Shown: piece by piece, positions 34,736 to 44,999 of the stretch
Numbering within the stretch: the stretch's first letter is position 1
Layout of the letters: every line of letters starts with the position of its first letter
Source: Salibaculum halophilum
GTDB taxonomy: Bacteria > Pseudomonadota > Alphaproteobacteria > Rhodobacterales > Rhodobacteraceae
Direction: 5' to 3'
Assembly: GCF_002094885.1 (NCBI RefSeq)
Contig: NZ_MSIT01000002.1
Span: forward strand, 124,001 to 188,000
Length of the DNA: 64,000 nucleotides
The notes under the pieces: model-generated
What the model was told of the DNA's origin: nothing
What the model saw: only the letters and a program-made list of their open reading frames with translations
Database searches by the model: none
Translations under genes and position numbers: made by a program

Positions 34736-36213
34736 CGGCGCTTGTCGTTCTGGCCCTGATCGCGATCCCCGTCGGGGCCGTGATCCGGACGGCCGGGGGG
34801 ATCGCCGGGTTGGGTGCCGCCGATTGGGCGGCGCTCCGCTTTACCGTGTGGCAGGCGCTGGTCTCGGCGGCGCTGAGCGTGGGGCTGGCTATTCCCGTCG
34901 CGCGCGCGCTGGCGCGGCGGCGCTTTCGCGGGCGCAGCGCGCTGATCACCCTGCTGGGCGCGCCCTTCGTTCTGCCGGTGATCGTTGCGGTCATGGGGCT
35001 GCTGGCCATCTTCGGCCGTGCGGGGCTGGTCAATACCGTGCTGGGCGGGCTGGGTCTGCCGCCCGTCTCGATCTACGGGGCTCATGGCGTGATCCTTGCC
35101 CATGTCTTTTTCAACCTGCCGCTTGCGGTGCGCATGCTGCTGCACGGCTGGCTGGCCATCCCGGCGGAACGCTTCCGCGTGGCGGCGCAACTGGGCCAGC
35201 CGGTGGGGCGGCTGCTGGAATGGCCGATGCTGCGGCGCGCGGTGCCGGGGGCCTTCGCGGTGATCTTTCTTGTCTGCACCACCAGTTTCGCCGTCGCCCT
35301 GATCCTGGGCGGGGGACCGCAGGCGACGACGCTGGAGCTGGCGATCTACCAGGCCGTGCGCTTCGAGTTCGACCTGCGCGGCGCGGCCTCCCTCGCGCTG
35401 GTGCAGCTTGGCGTTTGTGCGGTCGCGCTGGGCGCGCTCTTGCTGGTGGATGTGCCCGACGCGCTGGGGGCGGGGCTGGACCGCACGGTCGCGCGCTGGG
35501 ACGGCGCGGTCAGCCGGGATGCGGCGATGCTGGCGGCGGCGGCGCTGTTCCTGGCCCTGCCCATGGGCGCGATCCTGCTGTCCGGGGTGCCGGGGCTGGC
35601 GCAGATGCCCGGCTCGGTCTTGCTGGCAGCCTTGCGGTCGCTTGCGGTCGCGCTGCTGTCGACGGGGCTTTGCATGGCGCTGGCCCTGGCCATCGTCACC
35701 CATGGCCGGGGCTGGTCGCGGGCGGTGGCGGTGGTGCCGCTGTCGGTGACGGCGCTGGTGCTTGGCACGGGGCTGTTCATCGTTGTCTTCCCCTTTGTCC
35801 GGCCTGCCAGCGTGGCGCTGCCGGTCACGGCGCTGATGAACGCGCTGTTCGCGCTGCCCTTCGCGGTGCGCATCCTGGCCGCGGCGCGCGACGACGCCGA
35901 GGCGCAGTTCGGCCGGCTGGCCGACGGGCTGGCCCTGCGCGGCTGGGCGCGCATGCGGGTTCTGATCCTGCCGCGCATCCGCCGGCCCCTCGGGTTCGCC
36001 GCCGGGCTGGCGGCGGCGTTGTCGATGGGCGACCTGGGGGTCATCACGCTCTTTGCCTCGGGCGGGCAGGAGACGCTGCCGCTGGCGATGTTCCGCCTGA
36101 TGGGCGCCTACCAGACCGAGGCGGCGTCGGGGGCGGCGCTGCTGCTGGTCACGCTGAGCCTGGGGCTGTTCTGGCTCTTTGATCGCGGAGGCCGCATTGG
36201 CGCTGAAACTTGA
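34711..36213 (+). CDS. thiP: Thiamine ABC transporter permease
   Basis: A 500-residue inner-membrane permease built of two fused binding-protein-dependent halves with about twelve helices. EAA-type loops are visible near AAQLGQPVGRLLEWPMLRR (first half) and RLADGLALRGWARMRVLILP (second half). It starts inside thiB and overlaps thiQ, as expected for a tightly coupled three-gene uptake system. Confidence 0.95.
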   Translation: MARSAGPVAALVVLALIAIPVGAVIRTAGGIAGLGAADWAALRFTVWQALVSAALSVGLAIPVARALARRRFRGRSALITLLGAPFVLPVIVAVMGLLAIFGRAGLVNTVLGGLGLPPVSIYGAHGVILAHVFFNLPLAVRMLLHGWLAIPAERFRVAAQLGQPVGRLLEWPMLRRAVPGAFAVIFLVCTTSFAVALILGGGPQATTLELAIYQAVRFEFDLRGAASLALVQLGVCAVALGALLLVDVPDALGAGLDRTVARWDGAVSRDAAMLAAAALFLALPMGAILLSGVPGLAQMPGSVLLAALRSLAVALLSTGLCMALALAIVTHGRGWSRAVAVVPLSVTALVLGTGLFIVVFPFVRPASVALPVTALMNALFALPFAVRILAAARDDAEAQFGRLADGLALRGWARMRVLILPRIRRPLGFAAGLAAALSMGDLGVITLFASGGQETLPLAMFRLMGAYQTEAASGAALLLVTLSLGLFWLFDRGGRIGAET

Positions 36214-36892
36214 GAGCATCTCGATTGCGCTGGGCGGCTTCGACCTTGCGGCGGACCTGTCTGTCGAAACCGGCCGTTTCGTGGCGCTACTGGGGCCCTC
36301 GGGGTCGGGCAAGACAACGGCCCTGAACGCCATTGCCGGCTTCGTGCCGCTGAGCGCCGGCACACTGCGCTGGGCGGGGGCGCGGATCGACGATCTGCCC
36401 CCGGCCGAGCGGCCGGTCGCGATGCTGTTTCAGGACAACAACCTTTTCCCGCACCTGGACGTGGCGCGCAACCTGGCGCTGGCCCTGACGACCCGGGCGC
36501 GGGCCTCGGCCGAGGAGACCCGCCGCGTCGAGGATGCTTTGGCCCGCGTCGGCCTGGGCGGCATGGGACGTCGGATGCCCGGCACCCTGTCGGGGGGCCA
36601 GCAAAGCCGGGCGGCGCTGGCGCGCGTGCTGTTGCAGGACAAACCCGTGGTGCTGCTGGACGAACCGTTTGCCGCCCTCGGGCCGGGGCAGCGGCGCGAC
36701 ATGATGGCGCTGTGCCGGGACGTCCTCGGCGGGGCCGGGCGCACGGTGCTGTTTGTCAGCCACGATCCCGAGGATGCCGCGCAGGCGGATGCGATCTGCG
36801 TCGTCACGGAAGGGCAGGTGTCCCGGCCGCGCCCCGTGGCCGAGGTGCTGGACGATCCCTCCGGCCCGCTCCGCGCCTATCTGGGCAAATGA
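36197..36892 (+). CDS. thiQ: Thiamine ABC transporter ATP-binding protein
   Basis: A 231-residue ABC ATPase: Walker A GPSGSGKTT, Q-loop MLFQDNNLFPHLDV, signature LSGGQQSRAALARVLL, Walker B VVLLDEPFAALGP, switch FVSHDPEDA. I choose TTG 36197 because GGAGG is 5 bp upstream; an in-frame TTG at 36179 lacks a site. It completes the riboswitch-controlled thiBPQ operon and is followed by a terminator hairpin. Confidence 0.95.
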   Translation: MALKLESISIALGGFDLAADLSVETGRFVALLGPSGSGKTTALNAIAGFVPLSAGTLRWAGARIDDLPPAERPVAMLFQDNNLFPHLDVARNLALALTTRARASAEETRRVEDALARVGLGGMGRRMPGTLSGGQQSRAALARVLLQDKPVVLLDEPFAALGPGQRRDMMALCRDVLGGAGRTVLFVSHDPEDAAQADAICVVTEGQVSRPRPVAEVLDDPSGPLRAYLGK

Positions 36893-36893
36893 A

Positions 36894-36919
36894 AAGGCCC
36901 GCCGGGGATGGCGGGCCTT
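36894..36919. terminator. Terminator hairpin between thiQ and petC
   Basis: AAGGCCCGCC / GGCGGGCCTT is a perfect 10-bp inverted repeat with a 6-nt loop, between the convergent ends of thiQ and petC. Flanking A and T residues on both sides allow it to work in both directions, though the T-runs are short. Confidence 0.7.
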
Positions 36920-36942
36920 CCTCATCCGGTACTGCGCTACCC

Positions 36943-37764
36943 TCAGGTCTCGCGAGTGCCCTTCTTGTGGGGCGCCCAGATGCGCTTGTTCGTCATATAG
37001 AGCAGCACCGCCAGCACCGTCAGGAAGATGACGCCGGTCAGGCCGGCCTGCTTGCGGGCCATCATCTTGGGCTCGGCGGTCCACATCAGGAAGGCGGCGA
37101 CGTCCTTCGCCTGCTGCTCGACCGTGGCTTCGGTGCCGTCCTCGTACACAACACCGTCGGGATAAAGCGGCGGGGCCATGTTGATGTAGCCGCCGGGATA
37201 GGCCTTGTTCTCGTAAAGGACCGTGCCGGCCTCGTCCTTGGTTTCCCCGGTGTAGCTGGTCAGCAGCGAGGCGATGTATTCCGGCCCGCCCATGCCGTTG
37301 ATCAGCTGCGAGATGCCGGTGCCATAGGGGCCGCTGAACCCGGCGCGGGCCTTGGCCATGAGCGACAGGTCCGGCGCGCCCTGGGTGTTGTTGGCCGGGA
37401 AGTGGTCGGCCGGGGTCAGGGTCTTCTGGTCGCCGGTTTCGGGGTCGATCAGATCCTGGTTCTCAGGCGCCTGGAAGTCGCTCATGAAGAACTGTTCCGC
37501 GTAAGCCCGGACTTGGTCCTCGGGCAGGTCCGGCCCGCCCTCGTCGCTGAGGTTGCGGAAGTTGACGTATTTCATCCCGTGACAGGCCGAGCAGACCTCG
37601 GTGTAGACCTGAAGGCCGCGCTGCAGCTGGAACTGGTCGAAAGAGCCGAAGGGCCCCTCGAAGGAGAAGGCGTAATCGGTAACCTGCGCCTCGCCACCCG
37701 CGGCGCTGGCACCAGTGGCCAGCCCGAGGGCGACAGCGGCAGAGAGGGTGAGTGTGCGGATCAT
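36943..37764 (-). CDS. petC: Cytochrome c1 of the bc1 complex
   Basis: A 273-residue protein with a signal peptide ([20 protein letters not shown]), heme motif CSACH (residues 58-62), the c1 region [18 protein letters not shown], a distal Met ligand region, and a C-terminal membrane anchor ([19 protein letters not shown]). ATG 37762-37764 with AAAGGACC ahead is preferred over an in-frame GTG at 37785 that overlaps the petB stop. It is the last gene of petABC. Confidence 0.97.
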   Translation of the reverse strand: MIRTLTLSAAVALGLATGASAAGGEAQVTDYAFSFEGPFGSFDQFQLQRGLQVYTEVCSACHGMKYVNFRNLSDEGGPDLPEDQVRAYAEQFFMSDFQAPENQDLIDPETGDQKTLTPADHFPANNTQGAPDLSLMAKARAGFSGPYGTGISQLINGMGGPEYIASLLTSYTGETKDEAGTVLYENKAYPGGYINMAPPLYPDGVVYEDGTEATVEQQAKDVAAFLMWTAEPKMMARKQAGLTGVIFLTVLAVLLYMTNKRIWAPHKKGTRET

Positions 37765-37781
37765 TGTCGTGCGGTCCTTTC

Positions 37782-39125
37782 TCACTCGGCCGGCGAGGCG
37801 ACGGGGCGGCCCGGCGTGTCCTCTGCCGCGTGATGGGCGTTGAAGTCTTCCTCGATGGTTTGCGGCGGGGTTTCCGGCTTCTCAATCACGCCAAGCAGGG
37901 GCAGGATGACCAGGAAGTAGGCGAACCAGTAGGCTGACCCGATCAGGGCGATGATCGGGTAGATACCCTCGGCCGGCATGGCACCGGCCCACATCAGGAC
38001 GATGAAGTCCACGACCAGCAGGGCGAACCACCACTTGAACATCGGGCGGTACCGGCCCGACCGCACCGACGAGGTGTCCAGCCAGGGCGCCAGCGCCATC
38101 ACGACGATTGCGCCGAACATGGCCAGCACACCGAAGAACTTGGCGTCGATGATCCCGAAGGAGATCCACTCGGCGAACATCACCACCCAGACATCCGCGG
38201 TGAACGAGCGCAGGATCGCGTAGAACGGCAGGAAGTACCACTCCGGCACGATGTGCGAGGGCGTCACCAGCGGGTTGGCCTCGACGTAGTTGTCGGGGTG
38301 GCCCAGATAGTTGGGCATGAAGCCGACGACGGCAACGAAGACGGCCAGGATGATCGCCAGCGCGAACAGGTCCTTGATCACGAAGTAGGGCCAGAACGGC
38401 AGGGTGTCCTTCTCGGCTTCGGCCTTGGAGGTGCGGCGCACCTCGACCCCGGTGGGGTTGTTGTTGCCGGTCGAGTGGAAGGCCCAGATGTGAACGATCA
38501 CCAGCCCGGCCATGATGAAGGGCAACAGGTAGTGCAACGAGAAGAACCGGTTCAGCGCGGGCTGACCCACCGACGAGGCGCCGAGCAGCCAGGTCTGGAT
38601 CGCCTCGCCGACGAAGGGGATGGCGCCGAACAGGCCAGTGATGACGGCGGTGCCGTGAAACGACATCTGCCCCCAGGGTAGCACGTAACCCATGAAAGCA
38701 GTGCCCATCATCAGCAGGTAGATCAGCATGCCGATGATCCAGGTGACCTCGCGCGGGGCCTTGTAGGAGCCGTAGTAGAGACTGCGGAAGATGTGCAGGT
38801 AGACCGCCACGAAGAACAGCGACGCGCCGTTCATGTGGAAATACCGGATCATCTGTCCGCCGTTCACGTCGCGCATGATGTGCTCGACGCTGGCAAAGGC
38901 CATGTCCACATGCGGGGTGTAGTGCATCACCAGCACCACGCCGGTGGCGATCTGAAGCACCAGGCAGAACGTCAGGACAATCCCCCAGATCCACATCCAG
39001 TTCAGGTTCTTGGGTGTGGGAATCTTGAGGGTATCGTGGATCAGTCCGATGACGGGCAAGCGGCTTTCTAGCCACTTTGCGCCGCCGGACTTCGGCTCGT
39101 AGTGATCGTGGGGGATTCCGGACAT
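37782..39125 (-). CDS. petB: Cytochrome b of the bc1 complex
   Basis: A 447-residue full-length cytochrome b with heme-ligand histidines in the two helices containing [20 protein letters not shown] and [13 protein letters not shown], and the [14 protein letters not shown] signature of the quinol-oxidation site. Full length (not split b6/IV) fits the alphaproteobacterial complex. AAGGAGAGCC precedes the ATG. Confidence 0.98.
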   Translation of the reverse strand: MSGIPHDHYEPKSGGAKWLESRLPVIGLIHDTLKIPTPKNLNWMWIWGIVLTFCLVLQIATGVVLVMHYTPHVDMAFASVEHIMRDVNGGQMIRYFHMNGASLFFVAVYLHIFRSLYYGSYKAPREVTWIIGMLIYLLMMGTAFMGYVLPWGQMSFHGTAVITGLFGAIPFVGEAIQTWLLGASSVGQPALNRFFSLHYLLPFIMAGLVIVHIWAFHSTGNNNPTGVEVRRTSKAEAEKDTLPFWPYFVIKDLFALAIILAVFVAVVGFMPNYLGHPDNYVEANPLVTPSHIVPEWYFLPFYAILRSFTADVWVVMFAEWISFGIIDAKFFGVLAMFGAIVVMALAPWLDTSSVRSGRYRPMFKWWFALLVVDFIVLMWAGAMPAEGIYPIIALIGSAYWFAYFLVILPLLGVIEKPETPPQTIEEDFNAHHAAEDTPGRPVASPAE

Positions 39126-39137
39126 CTTCGGCTCTCC

Positions 39138-39704
39138 TTAACCCAGCTGAATGGTGACGTCGTCGACGAAGGATGCGACGGGGATCGGAAGGTTTTCCGG
39201 GGCCGGTCCTTTCCGGATGCGGCCCGATGCGTCGTAGTGCGACCCGTGGCAGGGGCAGAACCAGCCCTCGAAATCACCGGCATTGTTGCCCAGTGGCACG
39301 CAACCAAGGTGGGTGCAGACGCCCATCTGGACCAGCCATTCGCCAGCCTCGTCGAGGGTGCGATTTTCGTCCAGTGCGGCGACTTCGGTCGAGAGGTTCT
39401 CGTTGCGGGCCATCGGGTCGGGCAGGCTCTCGACGTCGTCAATGCTGCGCGCGCGGGCGATTTCCTCTTCGGTGCGACGGCGCACGATGACCGGCTTGCC
39501 CTGCCACAGCACGGTCATCTGGCTGCCCGCGGTGACGGTGCTGACGTCGACCCGGATCGAGGCCAGCGCAAGCACGTCCGCCGAGGGGTTCATCTGGTTG
39601 ACCAGCGGCCAGACGGCGGCGCCGGTCACGACGGCGCCGGCCCCGGCGGTCGCGTAATAGATGAAGTCGCGGCGGGTTCCTTCGTGGTCTTCTGCGTTTG
39701 ACAC
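39138..39704 (-). CDS. petA: Rieske iron-sulfur subunit of the bc1 complex
   Basis: A 188-residue protein with a Tat-type N terminus ([19 protein letters not shown]) that stays as membrane anchor, and [2Fe-2S] ligands in CTHLGC (130-135) and CPCHG (150-154). Start is GTG 39702-39704 with GGAG upstream. It heads the petABC operon; the 215 bp upstream to the GST gene contain no obvious FNR box. Confidence 0.97.
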   Translation of the reverse strand: MSNAEDHEGTRRDFIYYATAGAGAVVTGAAVWPLVNQMNPSADVLALASIRVDVSTVTAGSQMTVLWQGKPVIVRRRTEEEIARARSIDDVESLPDPMARNENLSTEVAALDENRTLDEAGEWLVQMGVCTHLGCVPLGNNAGDFEGWFCPCHGSHYDASGRIRKGPAPENLPIPVASFVDDVTIQLG

Positions 39705-39919
39705 GGTGTTCTACTCCGATTTCCTTCACGCCCGGCCGGGGGACTGGGCCATTCGCATCGTCTTGGGCCGCCTGAGATGGCGATATTCTCGCAGCTTTTA
39801 GCGCCCCATGCGGGTGCAGTCCAGTTTCCAATCGGTCGCAGGGAACAGATGCGGCGTGTGGCACCCCTGTCCAGAGGGCCAAATTGTCGCGATGACGGGG
39901 TCCGGTGCGCTGCGCGGGC

Positions 39920-40519
39920 TCACTCCGCAGTAGTGGCACGCATCGTCGCCCGGGCCGAGAATCGCCCGGCCCAGTCGGCCAGGGCAGGGCGCTGCGCACG
40001 CCAGTCGCGGTCCGGCTGGCGCAAGTCGAGGTAGGCCAGCGCGCAGCCGGTGGCGATCTGGCCGATGGTCACGGGGCCGGACAGGTGGCTCATCCAGCGC
40101 GCCTCGAGCGCGTCGAGCGCACGGTCGATCTTGGCCCATTGCGCCTCGATCCAGTCCGGCCAGGCGGCGTCGCCGCGCAGGCGGGCCTCGTAGGTCATGG
40201 CCACGGCGCTGTCGAGGATGCCTTCGGCCGTCGCCTCCAGTGTCAGGACCTCCCACAGGCGGGCCTCGGGGTAGAAGGTGGTCTCGGCCAGGCTGTCGAT
40301 GTAGCGGCAGATTACGCGGCTGTCGTATAGCGCCGGTCCCTCGGCCCGGATCAGCGCCGGAATGCGCCCCAGCGGATTGGCGGCCAGGGCCTGAGGCGCG
40401 CTGTCCAGAGGGCTTGTCGTCACCGCCTGCTCGGAAATGGCCTCCTCGAGGCCCGCCTCACGGATCAACACGCGCACCTTGCGCGCATAGGGAGAGGCGG
40501 AGGCGCAGATGAGTTTCAT
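39920..40519 (-). CDS. Glutathione S-transferase family protein
   Basis: A 199-residue GST: MKLICASASPYARKVRVLIR (active-site region SPYARK), NPLGRIPALI, and ALYDSRVICRYIDSL for glutathione binding, then a helical C-terminal domain. ATG 40517-40519 follows AAGGACC; the frame is open 28 codons farther but without signals. Substrate unknown. Confidence 0.88.
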   Translation of the reverse strand: MKLICASASPYARKVRVLIREAGLEEAISEQAVTTSPLDSAPQALAANPLGRIPALIRAEGPALYDSRVICRYIDSLAETTFYPEARLWEVLTLEATAEGILDSAVAMTYEARLRGDAAWPDWIEAQWAKIDRALDALEARWMSHLSGPVTIGQIATGCALAYLDLRQPDRDWRAQRPALADWAGRFSARATMRATTAE

Positions 40520-40683
40520 GGGAGCGGTCCTTGCGGGATTCGTCGGTGTGTCAGTGTAGTGCAGGTTGGCGTGTTGGGCCATGGTCTGGATGGGGAGGTT
40601 CAATTGCCAGCAATCGCCGGCCCTTGAAGCCAGCCGCAGAGCGTCATCTTGTTCCTGTCCCGAGGCTGTGCGGCGAAGTGCCT

Positions 40684-41292
40684 TCAGCCGTTCGGCAGAT
40701 CCTCAGGTTCGGCTTCAATGACTGCGCGTATCGCCGCGGCCAGCATTGGACGCAAATGCTGATCGTGAACGGGTTCCAGGGCGTGGTTTCCAATAAGATG
40801 ACGCCCGACATCAAAACCGGCCATCAAGCTCAGGATCAGCGCAGCTGTCCGTTCCGCCTGCGGACCGCCGCCCAGGTAGTCCGCCAAGACACGGGTCATC
40901 CGGTCGCTGAGTTCCTCGCGCGCAATCAGGGTCGCTTCCGGCGAGGTGGAAGAGCGCAACGCCGCGTACATGGGATCGGCAGCAGCAAGGTTCTTTTCCT
41001 TGGACAGCAGGTGATCGGCGAGGGCTTCCGCAAAGTGTTCGCGGGGAAGCGCCAGCATGGGATCGAAATCCACACAGCCCTTGAGCGCCGTGCGAAACAG
41101 GTGCGTCTTTGATCCGAAATAGCGACTGACGAGCGCCACATTGCACCCGGCCTGTGCTGCGATCTCGCGCGTGCCAACGCCATCGTAGCCATGGGCGCTG
41201 AACAGACGCTGCGCCGCTGAAAGGATCGCCTCCTTCGTTGCTTCGGCATTCCGGCGTTTCGGGGTGTCGGGTTGAGTTTGATCTTCCTGCAT
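40684..41292 (-). CDS. TetR/AcrR-family transcriptional regulator
   Basis: A 202-residue repressor-type protein. The helix-turn-helix (about 20-60) reads AAQRLFSAHGYDGVGTREIA then GCNVALVSRYFGSKTHLF. It is divergent from an SDR oxidoreductase gene, with an imperfect 18-bp palindrome between them at 41341. This layout suggests it represses the SDR gene and itself. ATG 41290-41292 or 41302-41304 could be the start. Confidence 0.88.
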   Translation of the reverse strand: MQEDQTQPDTPKRRNAEATKEAILSAAQRLFSAHGYDGVGTREIAAQAGCNVALVSRYFGSKTHLFRTALKGCVDFDPMLALPREHFAEALADHLLSKEKNLAAADPMYAALRSSTSPEATLIAREELSDRMTRVLADYLGGGPQAERTAALILSLMAGFDVGRHLIGNHALEPVHDQHLRPMLAAAIRAVIEAEPEDLPNG

Positions 41293-41340
41293 GGCGTCAC
41301 CCATTTTTGTAAGCACTTGTTGACTCAGGCAGCGGCTATA

Positions 41341-41358
41341 TGTAAGCGATCGTATACA
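41341..41358. promoter_or_regulatory. Imperfect palindrome between TetR and SDR genes (candidate operator)
   Basis: TGTAAGCGATCGTATACA matches its own reverse complement at 14 of 18 positions, centred on GCGATCGT. A TetR dimer commonly binds such a site. It is 38 bp before the SDR start and 49 bp before the regulator start. Confidence 0.55.
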
Positions 41359-41395
41359 TGGGTAAACAAGCGCCGACAAACTGCAAGGAAAAACG

Positions 41396-42181
41396 ATGAA
41401 GACCAATACAGCACTTATCACCGGAGCCTCCGCCGGGATTGGCAAGGAACTCGCCCGACTGCACGCAAAAGCCGGTGGGGATGTCATCCTTGTCGCCCGA
41501 CGCCAGACCGCGCTGGACGAACTTAAGTCAGAACTCGAACAGGCCCATGGCATCACGGCGCATGTTTTTTCGGCCGACCTCGGCAGCGTGGAGGGAACCA
41601 AGCGCCTTCATGCGGATATCAAGGCAGCCGGCCTGACGGTGGATATCCTGATCAATAATGCGGGCTTCAGCCAACACGGCGCGTTCGCCGACATTGATCT
41701 GGACACCGCGCTTGGCATCGTGGAGGTGAATCTCAAGTCGCTCATGACGCTTACGCATCTGGTCCTGCCCGAAATGATCGCGCGTGGGAGCGGCCGCATT
41801 CTCAATGTCGGGTCGACGGCGGGCATGATCCCGGGCCCTCTCCAAGCGACCTACCATGCGAGCAAAGCCTTCGTGAATTCATTCAGTCTCGCCTTGGCGA
41901 ACGAGCTTGAAGAAAAGGGCATTACAGTGACGAACCTGGCACCGGGGGCCGTGGCAACCGAGTTCTTCGAGCGTGGCGACATGACAGATATGAACGGTGT
42001 GCAACAGGGCGTCGCAACGGCACCGGACGTGGCCCGCATCGGCTATGACGCGATGACGCGAGGAGACTTGCTTGTCATCAACGACCGCAAGCTGCGTTTT
42101 ACCATGAACTGGCTCGTGCCGTTCTTGCCGCGTCGCCGCGTATTGAACCTGGCGCGCGCTTTCGGGGAGAAGGCCGCGTAA
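41396..42181 (+). CDS. Short-chain dehydrogenase/reductase (classical SDR)
   Basis: A 261-residue SDR: cofactor motif TGASAGIGKELA, NNAG in LINNAGFSQHG, catalytic Ser in NVGSTAGMIPG and YHASK at the active site. The Arg after the second strand (VARRQ) favours NADP. Codon use is less GC-biased than neighbours, so it and the TetR gene may be a transferred pair. Substrate unknown; likely induced when the TetR protein binds a ligand. Confidence 0.9.
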   Translation: MKTNTALITGASAGIGKELARLHAKAGGDVILVARRQTALDELKSELEQAHGITAHVFSADLGSVEGTKRLHADIKAAGLTVDILINNAGFSQHGAFADIDLDTALGIVEVNLKSLMTLTHLVLPEMIARGSGRILNVGSTAGMIPGPLQATYHASKAFVNSFSLALANELEEKGITVTNLAPGAVATEFFERGDMTDMNGVQQGVATAPDVARIGYDAMTRGDLLVINDRKLRFTMNWLVPFLPRRRVLNLARAFGEKAA

Positions 42182-42452
42182 CGCGCGAGCGTCAATAGGC
42201 TACGCAATACGCCAAACTCATGCTGGCCCGGCGCTCTTGCACTGGGGGACAACAGTAAAAGCGGACCTTGGCGCGAGCTGCGACGAGGTCCGCTTCGCCC
42301 CGCCGGTAGGCCCTGGGGAATCGCGCAGCGAAAGCCCCTTTCCACTCTACACCTCCTCGTGGGGCGGCTCGCGCATCAGCGCAGCCAGCTGGCGCGCGTC
42401 GGGGCGCAGGGCGGCGGCGTTCAGCGCGTCGGCGGCCCGGGCCCTGCGGCGG

Positions 42453-43712
42453 TCAGGCGACCAGCCGCTCTCCGGCCGTGCCTGTGATCCGGGCGGTCAC
42501 GATTTCGCCCTCGGGCTGGTCCGCGTCAAAGGCGACCTCGGCGAATTGCGCGGTCCGGCCCATCCGGCTGTTTTCCAGCAACACCGAATGGGTCCGACCG
42601 ACCTGCTCGGCCAGATGTGCCTGCACGCGGTCCGCCCCGGCCGCGCGCAGCCGCGCCGCGCGCTCGCGGATCACCGGGCCGGGCACCTGGTCGGGGATGC
42701 GCGCCGCCGGGGTGCCCGCCCGTTTGGAATAGGGAAAGACGTGCAGCCAGGTCAGGCCGCAGTCCGCGACCAGCTTAAGCGAACTTTCGAACTGCGCCTC
42801 GGACTCGGTGGGGAAGCCGGCGATGATGTCGGCACCGAAAGTCATGTCCGGGCGCAGGCGGCGCGCCTCGTCGCAAAAGGCGACGGCGTCGTCGCGCAAG
42901 TGGCGGCGCTTCATCCGTTTCAGGATCAGGTCGTCGCCGTGCTGCAACGACAGGTGCAGATGCGGCATCAGGCGCGGCTCGTCCGCGATGGCCTGCATCA
43001 GCGCCGGGTCCGCCTCGATCGAGTCGATGGAGGAGATGCGCAGGCGCGGCAGGTCGGGCACAAGTTTAAGGATTCGCATGACTAGATCGCCCAGGCGCGG
43101 GTGCGCGGGCAGGTCCGCGCCCCAGCTTGTCAGGTCCACTCCGGTCAGCACGACCTCGTTGAAGCCCTTGCCCACCAGCCGCTTGATCTGGTCCACTACG
43201 ACCCCCGCCGGGACCGACCGCGAGTTGCCCCGGCCATAGGGGATGATGCAGAAGGTGCAACGGTGGTCGCAGCCGTTCTGCACCTGCACATAGGCGCGGC
43301 TGCGGGTGCCGAACCCGTCGATCAGGTGGCCGGCCGTCTCGCGCACCGACATGATGTCGTCGACCTGCACTGTTTCGGTCCGGCCGATCAGGTCAGGGGC
43401 CAGCCCGGCCCAGGTCTCGGGTTGCATCTTCTCGGTGTTGCCGATGACGCGGGTCACCTCGGGCATGGCGGCGAAGGTCTCGGGCTCGGTCTGGGCGGCG
43501 CAGCCGGTGACGATCAGCGGCGCCGCGGGATTGCTGCGGCGCAGGCGGCGGATTTCCTTTTTCGCCTTGCGCACGGCCTCGGCGGTGACGGCGCAGGTGT
43601 TCACCACCATGGCCTCGCCCAGCCCGGCCTGCCGGGCCAGGTCCGTCATCGCCTCGGTCTCGTAGGCGTTGAGGCGGCAGCCCAGCGTGGTGAATTGCGG
43701 GGCCTCAGCCAT
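42453..43712 (-). CDS. mtaB: tRNA (N6-L-threonylcarbamoyladenosine-C2)-methylthiotransferase MtaB
   Basis: A radical-SAM methylthiotransferase that converts t6A37 to ms2t6A37. N-terminal UPF0004 domain with [19 protein letters not shown] and VTGCAAQ cysteines binds one cluster; the radical-SAM motif is [10 protein letters not shown]-terminal TRAM-like domain follows. ATG 43710-43712 (419 residues) overlaps the dapF stop by 8 bp; an earlier frame opening at 43733 is inside dapF. Confidence 0.94.
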   Translation of the reverse strand: MAEAPQFTTLGCRLNAYETEAMTDLARQAGLGEAMVVNTCAVTAEAVRKAKKEIRRLRRSNPAAPLIVTGCAAQTEPETFAAMPEVTRVIGNTEKMQPETWAGLAPDLIGRTETVQVDDIMSVRETAGHLIDGFGTRSRAYVQVQNGCDHRCTFCIIPYGRGNSRSVPAGVVVDQIKRLVGKGFNEVVLTGVDLTSWGADLPAHPRLGDLVMRILKLVPDLPRLRISSIDSIEADPALMQAIADEPRLMPHLHLSLQHGDDLILKRMKRRHLRDDAVAFCDEARRLRPDMTFGADIIAGFPTESEAQFESSLKLVADCGLTWLHVFPYSKRAGTPAARIPDQVPGPVIRERAARLRAAGADRVQAHLAEQVGRTHSVLLENSRMGRTAQFAEVAFDADQPEGEIVTARITGTAGERLVA

Positions 43713-44520
43713 GCCAGACCCCGTCGAAGACATGCGCCGTCGGCCCGGTCATCCAGATGCCGTCCGCGGCGATGCGCACATGGATCGTCCCACCGTCAAG
43801 CTCGAGGCGCACGTCCGGGCCCGTCAGCCCGCGCCGGTGCGCGGCATGGGCCGTGGCGCAGGACGACGAGCCGGAGGCAAGGGTGATCCCTGTGCCGCGT
43901 TCCCAGACCCGCATGCGCAGGTGATCCGGCCCGATCACATGGACGAACTGCACGTTGGTGCGCTCAGGAAACAGCGGATGATGCTCGATCTCGGGGCCGC
44001 GCGCGGCCAGGTCCACGGCCTCGGCATCCGCCACGAAGAAGGTGCAATGCGGGTTGCCCATGCCGGTGGCGGTCGGGGTTCCGTCGAGGGGCAATTCCAA
44101 CGTGTCCATCTCGCGGGCCAGCGGCACCGCGTCCCAGCGGGTCAGGGCCGCCCCCATGTTGACCGAAGTGAGGCCATCGCCCGCGTCGCGCGCGGCCAGC
44201 TGCCCCCGGGCGGTGGCCAGGGTCAGTGCCAACATGTCGCTTTCGTCCATGAGGTGCCGCGCGATGCAGCGGGTCGCATTGCCACAAGCCGCCGAGCGCG
44301 AGCCATCGGCGTTGTAGAAGGTAAGATGGGCGTCCGCCTCGTCCGCTGTCGCGATCACGGCAAGCTGGTCAAAGCCGATGCCCCTGTGCCGGTCGGCCAT
44401 GGCCCGGATCGTTGCCTCTGACGGCCACGGGGCACCCGCCCGCGCGTCGATGACGGCAAAGTCGTTGCCGAGCCCGTGCATCTTCATGAAGGCCAATGAT
44501 TTGCGGTCCGTCACGCCCAT
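43705..44520 (-). CDS. dapF: Diaminopimelate epimerase-family protein, second catalytic Cys replaced by Ser
   Basis: A 271-residue DapF-fold protein: [13 protein letters not shown], first catalytic Cys79 in [18 protein letters not shown], and a second site reading [12 protein letters not shown]. In E. coli the second site is ACGSGACA, so the catalytic Cys is Ser216 here, and the nearby Glu (GET) is Ile212 (GIT). The gene is otherwise intact and coupled to mtaB, the usual partner. Either this lineage uses a Cys/Ser pair or the activity is altered. Confidence 0.85.
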   Translation of the reverse strand: MGVTDRKSLAFMKMHGLGNDFAVIDARAGAPWPSEATIRAMADRHRGIGFDQLAVIATADEADAHLTFYNADGSRSAACGNATRCIARHLMDESDMLALTLATARGQLAARDAGDGLTSVNMGAALTRWDAVPLAREMDTLELPLDGTPTATGMGNPHCTFFVADAEAVDLAARGPEIEHHPLFPERTNVQFVHVIGPDHLRMRVWERGTGITLASGSSSCATAHAAHRRGLTGPDVRLELDGGTIHVRIAADGIWMTGPTAHVFDGVWHG

Positions 44521-44617
44521 GCGGGGGCGTATAGTAGAGGCTGCGAGGCGAATCCAGCGATAGTATCGATTCCGGGGTTGACCCCTGCCCATGCCCTTTC
44601 TAAAGACGCGGTTCAGT

Positions 44618-44693
44618 GGGCCGTTAGCTCAGTTGGTAGAGCAACTGACTTTTAATCAGTGGGTCGCAGGTTCGAATCCTGCACGGCTCACCA
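44618..44693 (+). tRNA. tRNA-Lys (anticodon TTT)
   Basis: A 76-nt cloverleaf: acceptor GGGCCGT/ACGGCTC with a G-U pair, D-arm TAGCTCAGTTGGTAGAGC, anticodon loop CTTTTAA (TTT), T-arm GCAGGTTCGAATCCTGC, encoded CCA. It marks the left boundary of the decayed accessory segment; I found no second copy of its 3' end inside the window. Confidence 0.98.
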
Positions 44694-44999
44694 CTGTTTC
44701 CAGAAACTTAGCTGCAAGCGTCTACGCTGCAGTAAATTGCTAGGACGCGCGTGGTCGGTTTGGCGTGACGGGCTGACTGGGCGGTTCTGATCCTGGTAAT
44801 GCTGATCTCCCTCGTGCCAGTTTGCGATAGTCTTCTGCGCCGGCGGGGGCCCGTAACCTGATGTCTCAGCCCGTATCGGCGCTTTCAGGAACCTCCGTAT
44901 CGAGCTGCGATGATTATATCGCCCGCTCGGATCGATGGGGACACCGGGACCTCAATGAGGGTCGGACCTACAAACGGCTGCGCCGCTGCTGGCCGACGA
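44694..44999. other. Gene-free spacer after tRNA-Lys
   Basis: About 300 bp with no credible ORF, hairpin-plus-T-run or repeat. Its composition is mixed, as in decayed DNA. It leads directly into the IS110-like remnant. Confidence 0.4.

Noticed and set aside
34525-36363. A 612-residue minus-strand frame opposite thiP/thiQ
   Set aside because: Gln/Arg-rich antisense shadow of the clear thiP permease gene.
42347-42470. Minus-strand open frame just past mtaB ending DALNAAALRPDARQLAALMR-EPPHEEV, which looks like a protein C terminus
   Set aside because: It has no start codon except a late Met and is closed upstream by a stop inside mtaB. It may be a gene remnant, but no family was recognised and GC-rich DNA gives such frames by chance.
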